A DNA stretch of 13,395 bases from positions 1-13,395 of the forward strand of contig CASEEB010000047.1 in the NCBI GenBank assembly GCA_949286815.1, in the 5' to 3' direction. This DNA comes from an uncultured Eubacteriales bacterium (GTDB lineage: Bacteria > Bacillota > Clostridia > Oscillospirales > CAG-272). A program made the position numbers and the translations under genes. Shown here piece after piece: positions 6,775 through 13,395 of this stretch. The notes under the pieces were generated by a model. The model was not told the DNA's origin. It ran no database searches and saw nothing but the letters and a program-made list of their open reading frames with translations. Positions within the stretch are counted from its first letter, which is position 1. Each line of letters opens with the position of its first letter.

Positions 6775-7281
6775 GTGGCAGATTCGGGAATTACAAAAAG
6801 AGCGCTTGCCAAATCCTTCTCCGAGTTGATGGAGACCGAGTCTTTCGGAAAAATCAGTATCGGTGAAATTTGCGACAGGTGCGAGATGAACCGCAAAAGC
6901 TTTTATTATCATTTCCGTGATAAACAGGACCTTATTATATGGATGTTCAAGTACGATATGTCAAACGCGGGAAATTTCGATGAGAATGACTCGCTTACCG
7001 ATTATATCACAAAAATATGCGGCTGTCTGTACGAAAAAAAGAGCTTTTACAGGAAGGCTCTGAAAATCGAGGGTCAGAACAGCCTTACGGATTATATAAG
7101 AGATATCATTTATGACAGAATGAGCAGGCAGAGCAGAATCGATTCGGAACTGTCAAGGTATATATGCGGATACACATCGGACGCGGTAGTGGTTTCGATA
7201 AAGAGGTGGATATGCGAAAACGATCAGAAGACGTGCGAGCAGTTTGTAAGTTTTCTTTTTCACGCGGCGGGTTTTCAATGA
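6775..7281 (+). CDS. TetR-family transcriptional regulator
   Basis: A DNA-binding dimeric regulator, probably a repressor, of 168 residues from GTG 6775. The N-terminal helix-turn-helix domain (about 6-55) has the sequence type ALAKSFSELMETESFGKISI, then EICDRCEMNRKSFYYHFRDK, with the recognition-helix hallmark (R/K)xxFYYHFxxKxDL at 40-53. This resembles the subgroup that includes DhaS-like regulators. The C-terminal half is helical and weakly conserved and would bind ligand; no ligand can be named. GTG is chosen because AGAAAGAGAG lies 8 nt upstream; the ATG at 6727 overlaps the -10 box. It diverges from the Ca2+ ATPase, whose promoter carries a palindrome, and lies 69 bp before metF on the same strand. 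Control of either neighbour is inference. Confidence 0.85.
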   Translation: MADSGITKRALAKSFSELMETESFGKISIGEICDRCEMNRKSFYYHFRDKQDLIIWMFKYDMSNAGNFDENDSLTDYITKICGCLYEKKSFYRKALKIEGQNSLTDYIRDIIYDRMSRQSRIDSELSRYICGYTSDAVVVSIKRWICENDQKTCEQFVSFLFHAAGFQ

Positions 7282-7291
7282 TTTTTGACTA

Positions 7292-7320
7292 TTGAAAAAA
7301 TATTTATACAGATTTAAGAT
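7292..7320 (+). promoter_or_regulatory. Possible promoter of the metF operon
   Basis: TTGAAA (7292-7297), 17 bp, TAAGAT (7315-7320; 4 of 6 consensus). A TTGACT at 7285-7290 is an alternative -35 but has no well-spaced -10. The gap after the TetR gene is only 69 bp, too short for a SAM riboswitch, and metF may also be read from the TetR promoter because no terminator lies between them. Confidence 0.35.
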
Positions 7321-7350
7321 ATATTAATCGGCAGAGAAAGGGTAAACAAT

Positions 7351-8220
7351 ATGAAACTTATTGAAATATTCAACAGCAAAAAACCGGGGCTTTCATTTGA
7401 GGTATATCCCCCGAAGACATGGGACGCGTTTGAAAGCGTCAGGAAAACAACGGAGGAAATAGCTAAGCTGAAGCCCTCGTATATGAGCGTTACATACGGA
7501 GCGGGAGGCGGAACCTCGGATTATACGGTTAAGATAGCGTCAAATCTTAAAAACAATTTCGGTGTCACAACGCTTGCGCATCTCTCATGCGTCACGTCGG
7601 ACCGGAAAAGAATCAGGGAACAGCTTGATTTGTTAAGCGAATCGGGAATTGAAAACATACTCGCGCTCAGAGGCGACATCCCTCAGGGATTTGAGATTGA
7701 AAATCTATCGTATCATTATGCTTCGGAACTGATAAGAGAGATTAAGGAATATAAGAAAGACAGCTTTTGTATCGGAGGGGCGTGCTATCCGGAGGGACAC
7801 CCCGAAAGCCCGACATATATGGACGACATCAAGCATCTGAAGGAAAAGGTAGACGCGGGATGCGAATTTCTGACTACTCAGATGTTCTTTGACAACAATA
7901 TCCTGTATAACTTCATGTACCGCGTAAGGGAGGCGGGAATTGAGGTTCCGGTTGTCGCGGGTATAATGCCGGTTACAAATCCAAAGTCCATAAAGAGAAT
8001 ATGTTCGATTTCCGGAACGGCTCTTCCTCAGAGATTCTGCCGCATCGTTGACAGGTACGGTGACGACCCGGAAGCTATGAAGCAGGCAGGAATAGCATAC
8101 GCTACCGAGCAGATAATCGATCTTTTCGCAAACGGAATAAACGATGTGCATGTGTACTGTATGAATAAACCCGACGTCGCGGAAAGTATCAAAAACAATA
8201 TTTCGGCTATTTTATGCTGA
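7351..8220 (+). CDS. metF: 5,10-methylenetetrahydrofolate reductase
   Basis: A flavoprotein that reduces 5,10-methylene-THF to 5-methyl-THF, the methyl donor for methionine synthase. It has 289 residues, the normal bacterial length, forming a single TIM barrel. Visible motifs: SFEVYPPK at 15-22 with Glu17 (equivalent to the catalytic Glu28 of E. coli MetF), TYGAGGG at 48-54, AHLSC at 76-80, ALRGD at 105-109 with Asp109, GGACYPEGHPES at 142-153, TTQMFFD at 175-181, and the C-terminal GINDVHVYCMNKP. The ribosome site GAGAAAGGG lies 8 nt before the ATG. The stop overlaps the start of the MetH activation gene by 7 nt, and metH follows. The gene therefore sits with its direct metabolic partner. 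Confidence 0.95.
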   Translation: MKLIEIFNSKKPGLSFEVYPPKTWDAFESVRKTTEEIAKLKPSYMSVTYGAGGGTSDYTVKIASNLKNNFGVTTLAHLSCVTSDRKRIREQLDLLSESGIENILALRGDIPQGFEIENLSYHYASELIREIKEYKKDSFCIGGACYPEGHPESPTYMDDIKHLKEKVDAGCEFLTTQMFFDNNILYNFMYRVREAGIEVPVVAGIMPVTNPKSIKRICSISGTALPQRFCRIVDRYGDDPEAMKQAGIAYATEQIIDLFANGINDVHVYCMNKPDVAESIKNNISAILC

Positions 8221-8822
8221 GAGTTGTCAGTTTAACGGTCCCGACACCCCGACCGTCAGAAAAAGAAGTTCTGAGATATATGAGGGCAGGGAAAACGTGC
8301 GGAGAGAACATTGAAAAACTCGCGGATGAGGGAATAAGGAGAGTGTGTGAGGCGGCGTGCTGCAAAGTGTGTTACGCAAGACTTGAGCTTAATCTGCTTG
8401 ATGAGGGTAACCTTATGCTTGGTGATATTTTGCTGCGCAGCAAAAGTTTGTATAAGTGGCTTGAAGGGTGTCGCGAGGCTTTTTTGTTCGCGGCGAGCGT
8501 AGGACAGTCGGTAGACCGGGTTATACGGGCGGCGGGAGCAAGTTCGCCCTCTCTTTCTTTGGCATGTGACGCCGCCGGCTCCGCGCTTGTTGAGGAAGTA
8601 TGCGATGTTCTGAACAGTAAACTTGACAGCATAATCAGACTTGAGGGCGGAGTAACCGTGAAAAGGTTTTCGGCGGGATACGGTGATCTTGACCTGACAT
8701 ATCAAAAGAATTTTTCGGAGGCTCTGAATACGGCAAAGAATATAGGAGCCTGTCTTACCGGCGGGGTTATGATGTCTCCGACAAAGACCGTAACTGCAAT
8801 TATAGGAATTAAATTTGATTAA
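8214..8822 (+). CDS. Stand-alone methionine synthase activation-domain protein
   Basis: This 202-residue protein matches the C-terminal activation domain of cobalamin-dependent methionine synthase (Met_synt_B12 family). That domain binds SAM and flavodoxin/ferredoxin partners to re-methylate oxidised cob(II)alamin. The strongest evidence is at the C-terminus: RFSAGYGDLDL at 151-161, equivalent to the RPxPGYxxxP segment of E. coli MetH with its SAM-binding Arg and Tyr, then a helix and LTGGVMMSPTKTVTAIIGIK (181-200), matching the conserved MxPxxSVxxx end. The MetH core downstream lacks this domain, so the two proteins should act together, as established for Thermotoga maritima TM0268/TM0269. 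The ATG at 8214 overlaps metF by 7 nt with little SD of its own, suggesting coupled translation. The N-terminal half is rich in cysteine (29, 45, 49, 50, 53, 86). Function call firm; exact start less so. Confidence 0.85.
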   Translation: MLRVVSLTVPTPRPSEKEVLRYMRAGKTCGENIEKLADEGIRRVCEAACCKVCYARLELNLLDEGNLMLGDILLRSKSLYKWLEGCREAFLFAASVGQSVDRVIRAAGASSPSLSLACDAAGSALVEEVCDVLNSKLDSIIRLEGGVTVKRFSAGYGDLDLTYQKNFSEALNTAKNIGACLTGGVMMSPTKTVTAIIGIKFD

Positions 8823-8981
8823 AATAGGGCTCAGCGTGAAAGTTCTGTTTTATCGCGTCAAAACGCGTATAATTTCACGCGTAAATTTTCTGAAAAGCCG
8901 AACGCTTTTTGTTTTGCTCCGCAAAATGTTTCGCATATTCTATTTACGCCGTTTACGACGGCATGAGGATGAGGTATTGAA
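8823..8981 (+). other. Hairpin-rich intergenic region before metH
   Basis: There is no ORF here. Three structures are visible. (1) GCGTGAAA (8834-8841) pairs with TTTCACGC (8873-8880), enclosing CGCGT-CAAA-ACGCG (8854-8867) and TTAT/ATAA flanks; the ACGCG could instead pair with CGCGT at 8878-8882, giving mutually exclusive stems. (2) TTTTGC-TCC-GCAAAA at 8912-8926. (3) GCCGT-TTACG-ACGGC at 8948-8962, ending just before the metH ribosome site (GAGG 8971-8974). A perfect TATAAT at 8868-8873 lies in the first structure but lacks a good -35. No cobalamin-box or SAM-box sequence is recognisable. Confidence 0.5.
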
Positions 8982-11393
8982 ATGAACATAAACGAAATTC
9001 TGAATAAAAAAAGGCTTATCTGCGACGGAGGCTTCGGCACAATGCTTCAGAGCGCGGGTTTACCCGCGGGAGAGGCGCCCGAAAAATGGAACATTACACA
9101 TCCCGATATTATATGCGACATTCATAAAGCTTATATTGATGCCGGAAGCGATATAATTACGGTAAATACATTCGGGGTCAATACACTTAAATACGAAAAA
9201 TCGGAAGCGCAAAGCATGATATTTGCGGCTTTTGACTGCGCGCGCAGAGCAAAAAAAGAGTGCGGACGGCAGGATGTGCTGCTTGCGCTTGACATAGGCC
9301 CGACGGGCAGACTGCTTGAGCCGTACGGCGATCTTGATTTTGAGGATGCCGTAAACGCGTTTTCGTTTGTGGCAAAGTGCGGGGCCGATTGCGGAGCGGA
9401 TATTGTGTTTATCGAAACCATGAACGATTCGTACGAGACCAAGGCGGCTGTGGTAGCGGTAAAGGAAAACTGCAATATTCCGATATTCGTTACCAACGTA
9501 TATGACGAGGGCGCGAAGCTTATGACCGGGGCGGATATTAGGGCAATGGTATCAATGCTTGAGGGCTTGGGAGTGGACGCGCTCGGAATGAACTGCTCGC
9601 TGGGTCCCGGACAGATGAAAAATCTTTTGCCCGAGATGATGAAATATTCTTCGACTCCCGTCATGGTGCAGCCCAACGCCGGACTTCCGAGAGACGAAAA
9701 CGGAAAGACGGTTTACGATATCGGTGCCGATGAGTTTGCGGATATAATGGCGGATATCGCGAAAATGGGAGCCGCCGTATTGGGCGGATGCTGCGGGACT
9801 ACTCCCGAATATATAGAGAAAATGCGCAGGGCGGTGGATGCAATTCCGTACGTACCGCAAAAGCCCAAAACCGAGACATTCGTGTCATCATATACACATG
9901 CGGTCGAAATAGGCAAAACTCCGGTTCTGATAGGAGAAAGAATCAACCCTACCGGCAAGCCCAAGCTTAAAGAAGCGCTCAGAACCGGTAATATGTCGTA
10001 TCTTTTGAGTGAAGCGGTAAGTCAGGAGGAAAAGGGAGTTCATATACTTGACGTGAACGTGGGACTGCCGGAAATTGACGAGCCTTCGATGATGGCGTCC
10101 GCGATAAAGGAGATACAGTCTGTAACCGCGCTCCCGCTTCAGATTGATACCGTCAATATTGAGGCGATGGAAAGAGCGATGCGGGTATATAACGGAAAGC
10201 CGCTTGTCAACTCGGTAAACGGAAGCAGACAGAGTATGGACAGTATTTTTCCGCTTGTCAAAAAATACGGAGGCGCCGTAATTGCGCTTACCATGGATGA
10301 GTCGGGAATCCCTGAGGATGCGAACGGCAGGCTTGCAATTGCGAGAAGAATTGTCGATGAGGCGGCAAAATACGGAATTGACCGCAAAGATATTATCGCC
10401 GACCCTCTGGCAATGACGGTCTCATCTGAGCCCGGAGGAGCGCAGGTTACCCTTGAGGCAATAAGACTTATAAAAAGAGAACTCGGAATAAAAACAAGCC
10501 TCGGTGTGTCAAATATTTCATTCGGACTTCCCCAGAGGGATTTTATTACTTCCTCGTTCTATATTATGGCGCTTGAGGCAGGTCTTGACTGCGCGATAAT
10601 GAATCCGTATTCGGAAGAAATGATGAAGTCATATTTCACATGGAGAGCGCTGAACAGACAGGATAATAATTTCGGCGACTATATCAGGTTCGCCACGGAA
10701 TTTGTCACGGTAGAAAAACCGTCTGTAAAACCATCCGAAAAACCGGCGAAAAATCAGACTTCTCAGACAGAAAATGAAGATGGGGAGCTGCGGGGCGCGA
10801 TAGTGAAAGGACTTCGGGACAAGGCGGGGAGCATTGCGAAAGAAATGCTTAAATACACCGACCCCATGACGCTTATCAACGAACATATAATCGTTGCGCT
10901 GAATACCGTTGGCAAGGGATTTGAGGAAAAGAGAATTTATCTGCCCGGGTTGTTGATGAGCGCCGAGGCGGCGCAGGCTGCGTTTGAGGAGGTCCGTCTT
11001 GCCATGCCTCCGTCTTCGGATGCCGAAAGTAAGAAAATAGTTCTCGCGACCGTGCAGGGAGATATTCACGATATCGGCAAAAATATTGTGCGTGTACTGC
11101 TTGAAAATTTCGGCTTCAATGTAATAGACCTCGGACGTGATGTGCCGCCTGAGGCTGTTTACGAAGCCGCAAGAGAACATAAGGTCAGGCTTGTGGGATT
11201 AAGCGCGCTGATGACCACCACGGTGCCTTCAATGGAAAAAACGATTAAGCTTTTGCACGAAAAACTTCCCGGTATATTGGTCGTAGTCGGCGGAGCGGTG
11301 CTTACGCAGGAATACGCGGATATGATAGGCGCGGACAAATATGCCGCTGACGCCATGGAAACCGTAAGATACGCTCAGAGTATCTTCGGATGA
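8982..11393 (+). CDS. metH: Cobalamin-dependent methionine synthase core, without activation domain
   Basis: Transfers the methyl group of methyl-THF through cobalamin to homocysteine, yielding methionine. It has 803 residues against about 1,200 for the E. coli enzyme because the reactivation domain is absent. Domains: homocysteine binding (about 5-290) with zinc ligands Cys205 (GMNCSLGP), Cys270 and Cys271 (GGCCGTTPEY); pterin/methyl-THF binding (about 312-575) with GERINPTGK at 318-326, DVNVG at 357-361, IDT at 388-390 and NSVNG at 410-414; a Lys/Pro/Ser-rich linker (578-602); the cobalamin cap (about 603-680); and the B12-binding Rossmann fold (685-803) with DIHDIG at 694-699, where His696 is the lower axial ligand, then SALMTTT and GGAV. 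ATG 8982 has GAGG 7 nt upstream. It follows metF and the separate activation protein. No terminator is obvious beyond a weak ATTATT/AATAAT repeat near 11407-11422. Confidence 0.95.
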   Translation: MNINEILNKKRLICDGGFGTMLQSAGLPAGEAPEKWNITHPDIICDIHKAYIDAGSDIITVNTFGVNTLKYEKSEAQSMIFAAFDCARRAKKECGRQDVLLALDIGPTGRLLEPYGDLDFEDAVNAFSFVAKCGADCGADIVFIETMNDSYETKAAVVAVKENCNIPIFVTNVYDEGAKLMTGADIRAMVSMLEGLGVDALGMNCSLGPGQMKNLLPEMMKYSSTPVMVQPNAGLPRDENGKTVYDIGADEFADIMADIAKMGAAVLGGCCGTTPEYIEKMRRAVDAIPYVPQKPKTETFVSSYTHAVEIGKTPVLIGERINPTGKPKLKEALRTGNMSYLLSEAVSQEEKGVHILDVNVGLPEIDEPSMMASAIKEIQSVTALPLQIDTVNIEAMERAMRVYNGKPLVNSVNGSRQSMDSIFPLVKKYGGAVIALTMDESGIPEDANGRLAIARRIVDEAAKYGIDRKDIIADPLAMTVSSEPGGAQVTLEAIRLIKRELGIKTSLGVSNISFGLPQRDFITSSFYIMALEAGLDCAIMNPYSEEMMKSYFTWRALNRQDNNFGDYIRFATEFVTVEKPSVKPSEKPAKNQTSQTENEDGELRGAIVKGLRDKAGSIAKEMLKYTDPMTLINEHIIVALNTVGKGFEEKRIYLPGLLMSAEAAQAAFEEVRLAMPPSSDAESKKIVLATVQGDIHDIGKNIVRVLLENFGFNVIDLGRDVPPEAVYEAAREHKVRLVGLSALMTTTVPSMEKTIKLLHEKLPGILVVVGGAVLTQEYADMIGADKYAADAMETVRYAQSIFG

Positions 11394-11486
11394 AATCATT
11401 GGCGGATTATTTACTGTAATAATTTTGAAAAATACAAATAAGGCGGAAGTATTTTTTTGTTCTGTTGTGCCTTTGCCGCACGGCAC

Positions 11487-11492
11487 GGTGAT
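11487..11492 (+). promoter_or_regulatory. Ribosome binding site deciding the propeller hydrolase start
   Basis: GGTGAT fully matches the anti-SD end (AUCACC) and lies 4 nt before ATG 11497, the correct distance for this 3' part of the SD. No comparable site stands before the in-frame TTG at 11425. Confidence 0.6.
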
Positions 11493-11496
11493 TAAA

Positions 11497-12561
11497 ATGA
11501 AATATGTAAACAATGTTACCGATAAGGGTATCGTACTGTCTCCTTCTGAAAAAGGGGAGAAGTACTATGATTGGGACGGCGGAGGAATACGTGAGGCGGT
11601 TGTAAAAAAGGTCGGAGACACGTATTATCTTTCGTATGACGGAGCTATACCGGGTGCCACCCCGACGTCTTATTGGAACGCGTGTGAGGCTGTAAGTAAG
11701 GACCTTATACATTGGGAAAAAAGAGGAGTCACCCTTCTGTCCTCCGCGTTGACTCACCCGGAGTCGGATAATCTGCATTATAAGGATTTTTGCAGCGCAA
11801 GCTCACCCTGGGACTTCTTTGACGGAAAGCAGTGGTACAGGTATTATGTGGGAGCGGATCACTGCTCGCCCGAGGGAATCCCCGCGTTTATTTATTCAAC
11901 CATGCTTGCTGTCGCGGACAGCGCGGACGGTCCGTGGAGAAAGCTGTGCGATGAACCGGGAAAAGGCAATTTTGTCTGTATCAGACCCGGGGGTGAGGGC
12001 AGCTGGGATGAAGTTACGGCGTCGCCGGGGCAGGTAATTGAAAATCCGCGCTATAAAGATGACCCGGAGAATGAAAAGCGTTATCTTATGTTTTACAGCG
12101 GCTCATGCGCGGGAGAAACCAAGCGTTCAATAGGAATAGCGAGGACTGACGATCTTTGTGCCGCGGACGACTTCGCGTGTTTGACCGGAAATTTCTGGAT
12201 AAAAGACGAAAAGCCTATTATACCGCCGCAAGACGATATTGAAAATACTTCAATCTTTTATGAGGAGGAGACCGGACTTTACTGGCTGTTTACCAATCAT
12301 ATTTATAATAACGAATACACAAACTCTGTCTGGGTTTATTGGAGCCGCGACCCGGAAAAGTGGAATCCCGACAATAAAGCTGTCGTAATAGATAAAACAG
12401 TAAGTACATTTGCCAAGGGCGCGATAGGTATGCCTACGGTGGTCAGAATATCAAAGGATAAGCTCGGTTTATTGTATGACGGCGCGCGCGGCGACTCCAC
12501 ATCTCATCTGGGCAGACATATAGGATACGCCGAGATCTCACTTCCGATTTCGGTGAAATAA
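11497..12561 (+). CDS. Five-bladed beta-propeller glycoside-hydrolase-like protein (GH43/GH32/GH62 type)
   Basis: The protein has 354 residues from ATG 11497; a TTG at 11425 would add 24 residues of no family character. The fold is indicated by recurring blade signatures: AVSKDLIHWEK at 65-75, AVADSADGPWRK at 138-149, IARTDDL at 214-220 and YWSRDPEKW at 281-289, each a typical (S/R)xDxxxW strand-turn of the GH43/GH32 superfamily. Candidate acidic residues lie in YYDWDGGGIRE (23-33), ASPGQVIENP (175-184) and FYEEETG (254-260), but I cannot assign nucleophile, base or acid. There is no signal peptide, so it should be cytosolic, acting on an imported oligosaccharide or glycoside. Substrate unknown. 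No transporter or other sugar gene adjoins it; a weak TTGAAA-19-TATTTT (11425-11455) could give it its own promoter. It may belong to a related, non-classified propeller family. Confidence 0.6.
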   Translation: MKYVNNVTDKGIVLSPSEKGEKYYDWDGGGIREAVVKKVGDTYYLSYDGAIPGATPTSYWNACEAVSKDLIHWEKRGVTLLSSALTHPESDNLHYKDFCSASSPWDFFDGKQWYRYYVGADHCSPEGIPAFIYSTMLAVADSADGPWRKLCDEPGKGNFVCIRPGGEGSWDEVTASPGQVIENPRYKDDPENEKRYLMFYSGSCAGETKRSIGIARTDDLCAADDFACLTGNFWIKDEKPIIPPQDDIENTSIFYEEETGLYWLFTNHIYNNEYTNSVWVYWSRDPEKWNPDNKAVVIDKTVSTFAKGAIGMPTVVRISKDKLGLLYDGARGDSTSHLGRHIGYAEISLPISVK

Positions 12562-12792
12562 AAATTAAAAATGGATAAAGTATAATTACACGGTAAAATG
12601 CGTGTCCGGAATGAGTGATTTTTAAAAAGTACATATTTTGATTACAAATGTCAGAGCATGGATATAAAAAGGCAATTTACGGGTAAAGAATAATTTTAAC
12701 ATATGGGAATAAACTATAGTTAATCGTCCGAATGTCAAATTTCAATGGGTCGGCGAGGCGGTTTAAGCGCTGACAAAAAAACGGAGAAAAGC
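12562..12792 (+). other. AT-rich intergenic region before the YitT gene
   Basis: No ORF is supported here. An ACACG/CGTGT repeat near 12587-12605 might help end the hydrolase transcript but lacks a U-run. TTGATT (12638-12643) and TATAAA (12663-12668) resemble a promoter with a long 19-bp spacer. CCGA/TCGG and a TTAAC/GTTAA repeat lie further on. GGAG at 12783-12786 is the ribosome site of the next gene, 6 nt from its ATG. Confidence 0.4.
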
Positions 12793-13395
12793 ATGAAAGC
12801 AACAGAGAACAATGCAAGCTTCAAAAAGAATATCGCCGAATATGCCGCAATGACGGCAGGCGCTTTGATTATGGCGGCGGGAGTTTATTTTTTCAAGATC
12901 CCGAACGGCTTTTCCACCGGAGGAGTCAGCGGCATAGCGACTGTTTTGGGCGGGGTCATCTCTTTTGTCACTCCGGCGACGATGATAAGCATAATAAACG
13001 TCGTTTTGCTGCTTATAGGGTTTGTGTTTATCGGGCGCGAGACGGGGCTGCGCACGGTCTTTTGCAGCATCGCGTTTTCGGGATTTACCTGGCTGTTTGA
13101 ATTTTTATTCCCGCTTTCATCTCCTTTGACCGACCAGCCGTTTCTTGAGCTTGTGTACGCCATACTGCTTACGGGTGTAGGCTCCGCGATTATGTTTTAT
13201 TGTGACGCTTCATCCGGCGGTACTGACATTGTTGCTTTAATACTGAAAAAGTATACCTCTGTTAATGTCGGAATTGCTCTTCTTATTACCGATTTCCTGA
13301 TATCCGCGTCGGCTTTTCTGGTTTTTGACCTGAAGACCGGACTGTATTCATTGCTCGGACTGTTCGCCAAATCGTTTCTTGTAGACAGCGTGATT
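12793..13395 (+). CDS. YitT-family (DUF161) membrane protein, 5' part
   Basis: The frame is open from ATG 12793 to the end of the window, giving 201 residues. GGAG lies 6 nt upstream of the ATG. After a short polar N-terminus (1-14) come several membrane segments, approximately at 15-35, 42-60, 64-85, 88-103, 112-133 and 155-175. The family hallmarks are present: GFSTGGVSGIA at 40-50 and the internally repeated SSGGTDIVAL at 141-150. Members usually run to 280-300 residues with a soluble C-terminal DUF2179 domain, which would lie beyond the edge. They are predicted transporters or permeases of unknown substrate. The gap upstream suggests separate transcription from the hydrolase gene. Confidence 0.88.
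   Translation, partial: MKATENNASFKKNIAEYAAMTAGALIMAAGVYFFKIPNGFSTGGVSGIATVLGGVISFVTPATMISIINVVLLLIGFVFIGRETGLRTVFCSIAFSGFTWLFEFLFPLSSPLTDQPFLELVYAILLTGVGSAIMFYCDASSGGTDIVALILKKYTSVNVGIALLITDFLISASAFLVFDLKTGLYSLLGLFAKSFLVDSVI

Noticed and set aside
8868..8873. TATAAT as a metH promoter
   Set aside because: The -10 is perfect, but the hexamers 16-18 bp upstream match the -35 at two positions at most, and the site is buried in a hairpin. Kept only as a remark.
8823..8981. Cobalamin or SAM riboswitch before metH
   Set aside because: No B12-box or SAM-I core sequences can be found, and the region is shorter than a typical cobalamin riboswitch with expression platform.
12885..13163. 92-codon minus-strand ORF near the right edge
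   Set aside because: It is antisense to the well-supported YitT membrane protein and has no start signals.
1..13395. Mobile elements, CRISPR arrays, tRNA or rRNA genes
   Set aside because: I saw no transposase or integrase motifs, no regularly spaced direct repeats, and no tRNA-like cloverleaf or rRNA sequence on either strand.

Overview
The window looks like chromosomal DNA from a Firmicute of class Clostridia, probably an uncultured or gut-type lineage. The evidence is purine-rich AAAGGAG/GGTGAT ribosome binding sites, frequent TTG and GTG starts, TTGNNN-17-TATAAT promoters, and gene families typical of the group: a PacL-type calcium ATPase, a Gram-positive cardiolipin synthase, a YitT protein, and a methionine synthase whose activation domain is a separate gene. 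No finer placement can be made from the sequence alone. I see no tRNA, rRNA, insertion sequence, CRISPR array or phage gene.

Layout. The left edge (1-618, + strand) is the 3' end of an RCC1-repeat protein. It converges on a minus-strand block across a bidirectional terminator (657-704). Read right to left, the minus-strand block contains a P-type Ca2+ ATPase (6375-3721) with its own promoter, structured leader and terminator, a cardiolipin synthase (3622-2051), a uridine-phosphorylase-family enzyme (1839-1051) with its own promoter, and a lysine-rich small protein (1054-713) coupled to the phosphorylase by an ATGA overlap. A divergent intergenic region (6376-6774) carries a perfect 10+10 bp palindrome over the ATPase -35 box and faces a TetR-family regulator (6775-7281, + strand). 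The + strand then continues with metF (7351-8220), a MetH activation-domain protein (8214-8822), a hairpin-rich gap (8823-8981), the metH core (8982-11393), a GH43-like beta-propeller protein (11497-12561), a gene-poor gap, and the 5' part of a YitT-family membrane protein (12793 to the right edge).

How the genes work together. metF, the activation protein and metH form a methionine-regeneration unit. MetF reduces methylene-THF to methyl-THF. The MetH core transfers that methyl group through cobalamin to homocysteine. The separate activation protein should rescue cob(II)alamin with SAM. The ATPase exports or sequesters Ca2+, and the neighbouring TetR regulator is a natural candidate to control it through the palindrome, though that is inference. 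Cardiolipin synthase, the nucleoside phosphorylase, the propeller hydrolase and YitT look like independent housekeeping or accessory functions.

The window is mostly ordinary. No clearly undescribed system was found. The points most worth a second look are the lysine-rich protein coupled to the phosphorylase, the palindrome over the ATPase promoter, the structured gap before metH, and the odd cardiolipin synthase start.
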